Positions 6,607 to 12,599 of a stretch of DNA of 12,599 nt are shown in pieces (position 1 is the stretch's first letter; each line of letters starts with the position of its first letter). Source of the stretch: Rhodopirellula sp. (GTDB lineage: Bacteria; Planctomycetota; Planctomycetia; Pirellulales; Pirellulaceae); NCBI GenBank assembly GCA_003513555.1, contig DOPG01000434.1:1-12599 (forward strand), written 5' to 3'. Below the pieces are notes generated by a model, which saw only the letters and a program-made list of their open reading frames with translations, was not told the DNA's origin and ran no database searches. Position numbers and translations under genes: made by a program.

Positions 6607-8304
6607 ATGAAGTTTGAACCCTTGCGTTGTCGTTGTGCAACATTGTTTTCTGTCTTAACGATGATGGCGTTTGGTTGGTTACCGATTCTTGGCGACTTCT
6701 CAGTTGGCAAGGCTGAAGAGAAAGCAGCGACCGTTGAGGAATCGCCACTCTATGTTTTCCGATTCATCGAAGTCGCTCCGGGAAATGTGGCGAACTGGAA
6801 ACAGGCGGTAAAAGACAAGCAGCTGAAGTTCAATACCGGTAAGGATGCGGCGCAGTGGGGTACTTGGCGGATCCTCACCGGACCCCGAGCAAATCAATTT
6901 GCGAGAGGATTTCGCACAACAAGAGAGCTATACACCAATCCCGTTCACCCCGTTCAGGGAATAGCAGCCTCATGGGAAATGCCGGAGGCGAACCACTGGT
7001 TGGAGCACATTTCACCGCTACAGGAAAGTTCGGGGAATACGCAAATCTGGCGACCCATCGAGGGGCTGTTCTCTCATGGAATCACTGGATGGGGTCAACC
7101 GCGATTCTCACAGCATCGTCGTTGGCGAATGAAGCCGGGAATGTATCAGCGGCTGGAGGCTAACTATAAGAAATTAATTGCTACCTTTGATCACCTTCAA
7201 CAACCTGTCAATTTTAGTATCGCCAGATTGGAGGATGGTGGTGACTTTATGATCTATGCAGAGACGCTTGCTTACAACGACACCGCTGACATGCCAAGCG
7301 TCGGTCGAGTGCGACAGGCTTTTATCGAACTGCACGGAGAAGGTGAGTGGGTAAAGTATCTGCAAGAGCATAATGCTGTCATGCAGGAGAATGCGATCGT
7401 TGAGACAGAGACATGGATGTACGAACCTGATCTCAGCAATCTGACTGCGGTGCCTGGTTCGGAGCTTGCCAAGGCCAAGGTGCAGGAGCATATTGATCGC
7501 GTGGTCGCAGCGTTCAAAAAGCAGGATATCGAGGCATTGATGGGTGAATTTGTTGATGGCAGTATCCGTTCAGTCAGCATGTCAAGCGGACCCGCACAAG
7601 GGAACAAGGCGGTTAAGAAGTCCTTGATGCAATCCTTCAAAGGTGATGCTACTCCGGACAATTCCACTCTTGTGGGTAACATACTTGACGCTCGTTTCAT
7701 TGATTCTGATACCATCCTTGCGCACGGCAACTTCACCGTAACAAATGAGAAAGGTGATGTCATTCGTTCCGGGAAGTGGGGTGATGTGCTCAGGATGGAA
7801 GATGGCAACGCCAAGTTTCTGTTGCAGTCAGCATATGCAGAACGACTCGACTCGATGGTTCCACCAAATTTTTCGGTAAGTGAAGCTACAGATCAACAGC
7901 AGCAGAGTGCAGATTTTAAAAGCATCAATCGCTCCATCCAAAGATTTACAGATGCCTACAATCGTGCAGATGTAACCGCATTGACCGATGAATTTACCGA
8001 AGATGCTGTGCGTGTTGTTTCAGGGTTGTCAGGAGTGCATGTTGGTCATGATGCAATCCGAAATTCTTTTGAATCGAAGTGGTCGGGTGAAGTCGATATT
8101 ACCAGTGGCAGTGTTCTAAAAGCTCGCGTGCTTCATACAACACCTATCAACTCAAGTTTGGTGGGCGGGGCTGGAATTTGGTGGTTAACGTCGAGTGACG
8201 GTAAAGTCCTCGATGGAGGTTACTGGGGTAACGTGTTCCGTAAGCACGGTGACGAGGTGAAACTGTTGCTGGAGTGTGCTGGAAGCCAAAGTATGGTCGA
8301 CTAG
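6607..8304 (+). CDS. Exported four-module protein: two barrel-like N-terminal modules and two tandem NTF2/SnoaL-like domains
   Basis: The product has 565 residues. Residues 1-36 are a signal peptide (core ATLFSVLTMMAFGWLPILG, likely cleavage after GKA). Residues 47-275 look like two ferredoxin-like modules, beginning YVFRFIEVAPGNVANWKQAV and then RRWRMKPGMYQRLEANYKKL, each a strand plus helix start as in ABM or NIPSNAP-type domains. This is my weakest assignment. Residues 286-412 and 436-560 are two copies of an NTF2-like fold of the SnoaL/DUF4440 (SgcJ/EcaC) kind: a helix (HIDRVVAAFKKQDIEALMGEF; RSIQRFTDAYNRADVTALTDEF), a middle part (VSMSSGPAQGNKAVKKSL; VVSGLSGVHVGHDAIRNSF) and end strands (GKWGDVLR; GYWGNVFRKHGDEVKLLLE). 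NTF2-like domains bind small ligands or catalyse simple reactions; substrate unknown. AGGA lies 9 nt before the ATG. The gene stands alone and diverges from the pseudogene. Confidence 0.78.
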   Translation: MKFEPLRCRCATLFSVLTMMAFGWLPILGDFSVGKAEEKAATVEESPLYVFRFIEVAPGNVANWKQAVKDKQLKFNTGKDAAQWGTWRILTGPRANQFARGFRTTRELYTNPVHPVQGIAASWEMPEANHWLEHISPLQESSGNTQIWRPIEGLFSHGITGWGQPRFSQHRRWRMKPGMYQRLEANYKKLIATFDHLQQPVNFSIARLEDGGDFMIYAETLAYNDTADMPSVGRVRQAFIELHGEGEWVKYLQEHNAVMQENAIVETETWMYEPDLSNLTAVPGSELAKAKVQEHIDRVVAAFKKQDIEALMGEFVDGSIRSVSMSSGPAQGNKAVKKSLMQSFKGDATPDNSTLVGNILDARFIDSDTILAHGNFTVTNEKGDVIRSGKWGDVLRMEDGNAKFLLQSAYAERLDSMVPPNFSVSEATDQQQQSADFKSINRSIQRFTDAYNRADVTALTDEFTEDAVRVVSGLSGVHVGHDAIRNSFESKWSGEVDITSGSVLKARVLHTTPINSSLVGGAGIWWLTSSDGKVLDGGYWGNVFRKHGDEVKLLLECAGSQSMVD

Positions 8305-8755
8305 CATGGTGGTATTTTCATGCGGCTATGAGGCCGCTCGAAAGATAAGGACGCGGTTGTGACGTGATCGTGAAGCACGGAATTCGCTTCCAGACCGAGT
8401 TTGACCTAAAAAGAGAGGGGTAAGGTACCACCATCCCGCCCCCAACAGTGGTAAGTGCAGCATCATGTTTGGGCTGCTTCTCGGCACTGTGCTGTCTTGC
8501 TGTGACCTGATCTGCTGATCCAAGCAGTCACGGAAACAAGCGATCCCAAAGTTGGGGTTTCGGCTAAACCGATGAATGGCACTCTGGTCCGGTTGTGCTT
8601 AACGCTATCGTGATGGCTGGATGCCGCGTGATGGAATCGTGTTTGCATCAAAATCCAGCCAACGGGAGTACTTCAGCAGTTGTTCGTACCCTTGCAGATG
8701 GGCTTGCATTACAATTCCCGCTTTGAATCTGTTTCCAGCTTTTACGATCTTACCG
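8305..8755. other. Spacer between the 565-aa gene and the hydrolase gene
   Basis: No gene is supported here. A 5-bp GC-rich hairpin (GCGGC 8322-8326, GCCGC 8333-8337) 17 nt after the stop at 8304 could slow or end transcription, but it lacks a T-run. A 9-bp perfect inverted repeat (ATGGTGGTA 8306-8314, TACCACCAT 8426-8434) has arms 111 nt apart and may be chance. The in-frame extension of the hydrolase to an ATG at 8621 would place 45 residues before a clear signal peptide, so I treat it as non-coding. No tRNA-like fold was found by eye. Confidence 0.5.
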
Positions 8756-10780
8756 ATGAATTACCAACGATGCTTTACGTGGCTATTAGTTGCGTGCTCC
8801 TGCGCCATGCTGTGGGCAGATGGTCTGCAAGATAATATTCCAGAAAAAGTGCGGCCCGTGCCACCACTCGGTATCGAACTGAGTGATAGTGATAAGAAAG
8901 AACTGTTGAGCGGGGTAGATGTGCTTCGCGAGTCAGTGAAGCAGTTAAGACAGCGGGATGATGTTTATACCGTCGAATTGTTACCTGATGTCGAGATCTT
9001 TCTTAGAGCGGTGACGCAGGGAATCAAATATCGCGAACTGTTTTCTGCTCGTGATGTTAAGAATGCAGCGAAGGTTCTCGCAGAAGGACAAAAACGGGCG
9101 GACGCGTTGTTGAAGGGTGAGGCACCGTGGACATCCCAAAAAGGATTGGTGGTGCGTGGCTTTCGCTCCCGTATTGATCGCACCGTTCAGCCTTACGGTC
9201 TCGTGATCCCGGATTCGTATACAGATAGGGGTAAAACGCGATACCGTCTTGATCTGTGGTTTCATGGTCGGGGTGAACGATCCAGTGAATCGGTCTTCAT
9301 TGCCGAACGCATGAGTCGTATCGGTCGTTTTGCTCCTCAAGACACGATTGTTCTGCACCCCTATGGTCGCTACAGCAACGCCTTCAAGTTTGCTGGCGAA
9401 GTTGATGTATTAGAGGCGTTGGAACATGCACGCAGGCACTACAGGATTGATGAAGACCGAGTTGCTGTGCGGGGATTTTCAATGGGCGGTGCTGGTTGTT
9501 GGCAAATGGCCGTTCACTATCCTGACCTGTTTTTTGCAGCTAACCCTGGAGCCGGTTTTTCTGAAACTCCTGAGTTTCTCCGCTTCTTTCAAAAGGAAAC
9601 TCTTGCACCTACTGAATTTGAGCGAAAGCTTTGGAGGATGTATGACTGTCCCGGCTACGCCGACAATCTGTTTCAATTACCCGTGGTTGCTTATAGCGGT
9701 GAGTTGGATATTCAAAAACAAGCTGCTGATGTCATGGAAACAGCGCTTGCTGAGCGAAGCTTGAAACTTACTCACATTATTGGTGCTGAGACCAAGCATA
9801 CGATTAACCCGCCTTCAATGAAAATCATCGAAGAAAAGATGGATCGCTTAGCGGAAGTCGGGCGTCCAAAGTTGCCAACTGAATTGCATTTTGCCACGTT
9901 CACTCTTAAATATGATCGGTTGCATTGGTTGACTGTGACTGGGCTGAATCAGCATTGGGAACAGGCCACGGTGCATGCCAAGTTACTTCCTCATAGCAAT
10001 GCTATTGAAGTCACAACACAAGGAGTTACCAGTTTGCGATTTTCGATCCCAACCGGTCGGAGCCCCTTTCGCCCTGATCAACCTGTGTCGATTGTCTTTT
10101 CCGAATCAAAGCAGGGGCACGTCCTTACCTCGCAACCGGAGACTGACGGTTCGTGGCATTGCGAACTGTATCAACAGGCCGGGGTTTGGTATTTGGGACG
10201 GCAGCAATCACAAGGTTTGCAAAAGCAGCACAATTTGCAAGGCCCGATAGATGACGCTTTTATGGACTCCTTTATCATTGTTCGGCCGACTGGCAAGCCG
10301 CGGCAGAAATTGGTGGGCACTTGGACAAAACACGAGCTGGAACGTCTGGTCACTGAATGGAGGCGACATTTCCGAGGTGATGCAGTGGTTAAAGATGATA
10401 CTGATATCACCCAACAGGATTTGGCGAACAATCACTTGATCCTGTTTGGTGATTCTCAAAGTAATGCAGTTATCAAGTCGGTGATAGAAAAACTACCGTT
10501 GGAGTGGAACGACGAGCAGATCAGCCTCGGAGAGCGAAAATTCGACTCCGACCATCATATTCCGGCAATGATCTATCCCAATCCAGCTAATCCAACCCGA
10601 TACGTGGTGCTCAATAGCGGTTTCACTTATCGAGACTACGCTTATCTAAACAACGCACGTCAGGTTCCAAAGCTACCCGATTGGGCAATTATTGACTTGA
10701 GAACACCGCCAGATTCTTTGTGGCCGGGAAAGATTACAGCTGCGGATTTCTTTGATGAGCGGTGGCAAATCAAGCATTGA
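8756..10780 (+). CDS. Exported alpha/beta hydrolase (esterase/prolyl-oligopeptidase type) with a planctomycete C-terminal region
   Basis: The product has 674 residues. The start at 8756 is chosen because residues 1-21 (MNYQRCFTWLLVACSCAMLWA) form a signal peptide. The alpha/beta hydrolase domain spans about 130-370: oxyanion-side strand RLDLWFHGRGE (164-174), nucleophile elbow GFSMGG with Ser242, a probable acid at Asp318 in YSGELD, and a probable catalytic His348 in ETKHTINPP. The sequence around Ser242 (AVRGFSMGGAGCWQMAVHYPDLF) resembles S9-type peptidases and PHB-depolymerase-like esterases. The substrate is not readable. Residues 385-674 are an extra region seen in large planctomycete homologues, with a beta-rich part (WLTVTGLNQHWEQATV) and an end around NHLILFGDSQSNAVIKSVIEKL and RYVVLNSGFTYRDYAYLNNA. 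It is likely periplasmic or secreted. No operon partner; it converges with the second DUF1552 gene. Confidence 0.85.
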   Translation: MNYQRCFTWLLVACSCAMLWADGLQDNIPEKVRPVPPLGIELSDSDKKELLSGVDVLRESVKQLRQRDDVYTVELLPDVEIFLRAVTQGIKYRELFSARDVKNAAKVLAEGQKRADALLKGEAPWTSQKGLVVRGFRSRIDRTVQPYGLVIPDSYTDRGKTRYRLDLWFHGRGERSSESVFIAERMSRIGRFAPQDTIVLHPYGRYSNAFKFAGEVDVLEALEHARRHYRIDEDRVAVRGFSMGGAGCWQMAVHYPDLFFAANPGAGFSETPEFLRFFQKETLAPTEFERKLWRMYDCPGYADNLFQLPVVAYSGELDIQKQAADVMETALAERSLKLTHIIGAETKHTINPPSMKIIEEKMDRLAEVGRPKLPTELHFATFTLKYDRLHWLTVTGLNQHWEQATVHAKLLPHSNAIEVTTQGVTSLRFSIPTGRSPFRPDQPVSIVFSESKQGHVLTSQPETDGSWHCELYQQAGVWYLGRQQSQGLQKQHNLQGPIDDAFMDSFIIVRPTGKPRQKLVGTWTKHELERLVTEWRRHFRGDAVVKDDTDITQQDLANNHLILFGDSQSNAVIKSVIEKLPLEWNDEQISLGERKFDSDHHIPAMIYPNPANPTRYVVLNSGFTYRDYAYLNNARQVPKLPDWAIIDLRTPPDSLWPGKITAADFFDERWQIKH

Positions 10781-10867
10781 AGGCATGGGCGATTCATGCA
10801 TTTCAATGGTGATTCGTTAGCGTGTTGTAATAGCTGTTGATCAAATTTACGGTGTGATCGGTAATGT

Positions 10868-10921
10868 CACTGCGATGGTGCGTTGATTACCATCAGTGCA
10901 TGGCATGTCTGTGCAGTGATG
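10868..10921. terminator. Two alternative hairpins in the convergent spacer
   Basis: CACTG-cg-ATGGT (10868-10879) pairs with ACCATCAGTG (10889-10898) as a 10-bp stem with a 2-nt bulge. The competing arm CATCAGTGCA (10891-10900) pairs with TGCAGTGATG (10912-10921) with one mismatch, followed by TTCTTT. Only one can form at a time. The position between convergent genes suggests transcription termination from either side, but there is no long T-run. Confidence 0.35.
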
Positions 10922-10943
10922 TTCTTTGACAACACCAGAGATG

Positions 10944-10977
10944 TATCGCAGGCAGAGCGGCCTTGCTGTCTGCGGTA
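10944..10977. terminator. Strong hairpin, candidate bidirectional terminator
   Basis: TATCGCAGGCAG (10944-10955) pairs with CTGTCTGCGGTA (10966-10977), giving a 12-bp stem with two G-T pairs and a 10-nt loop. It lies 39 nt beyond the stop of the minus-strand DUF1552 gene and 163 nt beyond the hydrolase stop. No T-run follows on either strand, so it is not a textbook intrinsic terminator, but it is the strongest stem I found in the window. Confidence 0.45.
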
Positions 10978-11016
10978 ACGAACGGTCACGACACCAAGTT
11001 GCATAAACCGAAAACG

Positions 11017-12399
11017 CTAGACCAGCAGACCGGGCAGTATTTCAGTGCTATCAGCGAAGCGGCTTGTTTTTGCATCAAACGTATTCAGCAAGCCAGCATA
11101 TAAGTTGGCAAGGGGCGTATCCCGTCCGTACTGCAAATGTTGACCTGTTGCGAGTTTGCCGCCGCCACTGCCAGCCACTAGGATTGGAAGATTATGTGGG
11201 TTGTGGCTATTTCCATCTCGCAAGCCAGAACCATACAGAATCATGGAATTATCGAGCACAGTTCCCTCGCGTTCCTGCATTCCAGCAAGCTTTTCCAACA
11301 GGTAAGCATACTGTTGGATGTGCCACACGTTGATTAATTGGTACTGCCGCAGCTTGTCTTCATCGTTCTGGTGATGCGACGTATCGTGGTGACCGCCAGT
11401 GACACCATCTAGAAATGAGAAGTTGCGGCCACTCACGGCGTTTCCAAACATGAATGTACAGACTCGAGTCGTATCTGTCTGGAAAGCCAAAGCGATCATG
11501 TCCAGCATCAGCTGCACTTGTTCAGAGTACTGATCGGGAGCATCATCCTTGGGTCGGTCGTCAGGATTAAGCTCAATCAGTGGTCGCCAATTTTTGATTC
11601 CGCCTGACTGTTGATTCTGAAGGCGCTTCTCGATGGCTCGTACTGATTGCAGATATTCATCCATCCGCTGCCGATCAGACGCTCCGAGTTTCTGTTTCAA
11701 TTCTTGGGCATCTGTCAGCACACGATCTAGCAGCAGGCGATCACGTTTGAGTGTTGTTTTTTTTGGATGCGATGCACGGAATAGACGTTCGAAGACCATC
11801 GTTGGATTCAGCTCCCGCGCCAGAGGACTGGTGGGGCCAGACCAGGCAATGTGTGATCCATAAACGCGGGTGTAGCCAACATTTGTATCCACGCCTGTGG
11901 TGACGGGGTCGATACCCAATTCAAGCGAGGGTATCGGAGTCTCTTTGCCGGAGTGGTTTGCAGCAACTTGGTCCATGGAAAGACCGTTGCAGTTCAGGTC
12001 GATGCCAAGTGATTTATTGATGGTTGTGCAGGTAAGAAAACCTGATGTTTTAACATAATGACCATCCCCAATATTGCTCCCCTGATTCCACAGATTGGTC
12101 AGCACAAGCAACTGCTCTTTGAGTTTTCCCAAAGGCTGCAGCGTAGGTGAAAGTTCGTAGTCACTTCCGGTTTCTGTTGGGGTCCATTTATCCTGACGGA
12201 CACCATTGGGAACAAACAGCGCGGCCATTCGAATGGGAGCATCCGAGTGGTTGACATCACCCCTTTCCGAAGCCCTTGTCTTTGTGGGTGTCATCGCTTC
12301 CAACCACGGCAACGCTAATGCTGCTCCGGTGCCTCGGAGAAGGCTTCGTCTCGTCAGTGGATGACGCCAACGGGACAGTTGAGGAAGATAATTGGCCAT
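11017..12399 (-). CDS. DUF1552 domain protein, Tat-type signal (second copy)
   Basis: This 460-residue protein is a canonical DUF1552 member. The N-terminus has a twin-arginine-like signal (TRRSLLRGTGAALALPWLEAM, residues 16-36), typical of the family. Conserved landmarks are RMAALFVPNGV (57-67), LNCNGLSMDQVAA (135-147), a histidine cluster GGHHDTSHH (335-343), and LDNSMILYGSGLRDGNSHNPHNLP followed by GGKL (382-415). The start is the ATG 8 nt downstream of the preceding DUF1585 stop. Both its position and its family match the left-hand pair, but the sequences are well diverged, so this is an independent paralogue and not a recent duplication. It is probably exported and folded in the cytoplasm first; function is unknown. 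Confidence 0.93.
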   Translation of the reverse strand: MANYLPQLSRWRHPLTRRSLLRGTGAALALPWLEAMTPTKTRASERGDVNHSDAPIRMAALFVPNGVRQDKWTPTETGSDYELSPTLQPLGKLKEQLLVLTNLWNQGSNIGDGHYVKTSGFLTCTTINKSLGIDLNCNGLSMDQVAANHSGKETPIPSLELGIDPVTTGVDTNVGYTRVYGSHIAWSGPTSPLARELNPTMVFERLFRASHPKKTTLKRDRLLLDRVLTDAQELKQKLGASDRQRMDEYLQSVRAIEKRLQNQQSGGIKNWRPLIELNPDDRPKDDAPDQYSEQVQLMLDMIALAFQTDTTRVCTFMFGNAVSGRNFSFLDGVTGGHHDTSHHQNDEDKLRQYQLINVWHIQQYAYLLEKLAGMQEREGTVLDNSMILYGSGLRDGNSHNPHNLPILVAGSGGGKLATGQHLQYGRDTPLANLYAGLLNTFDAKTSRFADSTEILPGLLV

Positions 12400-12407
12400 G
12401 GGGAATC

Positions 12408-12599
12408 TCAGTTGGTTGGTGGTGTCACCTGTTTATATCGAAACGGAACACTTTTTACGATCTCGACGATTAATGTTTGGCTTCGGTAATCGTCCTTCGC
12501 CAGCGCTTCAACAATCGAATCGATCACACAATTGTCTTCACCCGTTAAGCTACGGCCGAGTGAGTAACCTAATATTTTACGCGTCAGATTACGGAGAAA
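12408..12599 (-). CDS. DUF1585 C-terminal end of a second DUF1592-family protein (5' part outside window)
   Basis: A minus-strand frame, open to the right window edge, encodes 63 residues ending at TGA (12408-12410). It reads FLRNLTRKILGYSLGRSLT, then IDSIVEALAKDDYRSQTLI and VEIVKSVPFRY. This is a clear DUF1585 signature (LTRKLLGYALGR... and ...I..SVPFR in the family). The gap to the DUF1552 start is 8 nt, forming the same gene order as at the left edge. The haem motif and earlier domains must lie beyond the window. The frame is too short and lacks a start codon here, so it is easily missed. Confidence 0.9.
   Translation of the reverse strand, partial: FLRNLTRKILGYSLGRSLTGEDNCVIDSIVEALAKDDYRSQTLIVEIVKSVPFRYKQVTPPTN

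Noticed and set aside
8306..8434. 9-bp inverted repeat ATGGTGGTA/TACCACCAT as a mobile-element end pair
   Set aside because: The enclosed 111 bp hold no gene, no target-site duplication is visible, and a match of this length is plausible by chance in a 450-bp spacer.
8621..8755. N-terminal extension of the hydrolase to an upstream ATG
   Set aside because: It would put 45 residues without recognisable features before a clear signal peptide that begins at the ATG at 8756.

Overview
This window looks like chromosomal DNA of a planctomycete, probably a marine Pirellulaceae-type lineage. That placement is inferred from the gene families: two copies of the planctomycete pair 'DUF1592/DUF1588/DUF1585 cytochrome-like protein followed by a Tat-exported DUF1552 protein', a remnant of what looks like a DUF6288 protein, many exported proteins of unknown function, and mostly weak Shine-Dalgarno sites. 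I see no rRNA, tRNA, insertion sequence, phage gene or CRISPR array.

Layout. The left edge (3-2132, + strand) holds the C-terminal end of a DUF1588/DUF1585 protein with a CxxCH haem-type motif, followed 3 nt later by a DUF1552 protein. A metallo-beta-lactamase-fold phosphodiesterase of the YycJ/WalJ type follows on the opposite strand (2246-3013). After a gene-poor stretch comes a small exported protein made of six 16-residue repeats (3572-3997, +). Another gene-poor stretch of about 550 bp, with unexplained long open frames on both strands, precedes an exported protein with an antibiotic-biosynthesis-monooxygenase-like fold (4550-5032, -).

The stretch 5174-6283 (-) is a broken gene: at least five collinear blocks of one protein family lie in shifted frames with several in-frame stops. 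Divergent from it is an intact 565-aa exported protein with two barrel-like N-terminal modules and two tandem NTF2/SnoaL-like domains (6607-8304, +). Next comes a 674-aa exported alpha/beta hydrolase (8756-10780, +).

A 236-bp hairpin-rich convergent spacer separates the hydrolase from a second DUF1552 gene (11017-12399, -). Directly upstream of that gene is the C-terminal end of a second DUF1585 protein (12408-12599, -), which runs off the right edge. The two DUF1592/DUF1552 pairs therefore face inward and bracket the accessory content.

Apart from the phosphodiesterase, the complete intact genes all have an export signal, so this is mainly a cell-envelope or secretome neighbourhood. The only tight operons are the two DUF1592-type/DUF1552 pairs. 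Nothing in the sequence shows that the remaining genes act in one pathway. I did not find a clear-cut new multi-gene system. The most distinctive items are the duplicated inward-facing pairs, the 16-residue repeat protein, the four-module 565-aa protein and the heavily decayed gene between intact neighbours.
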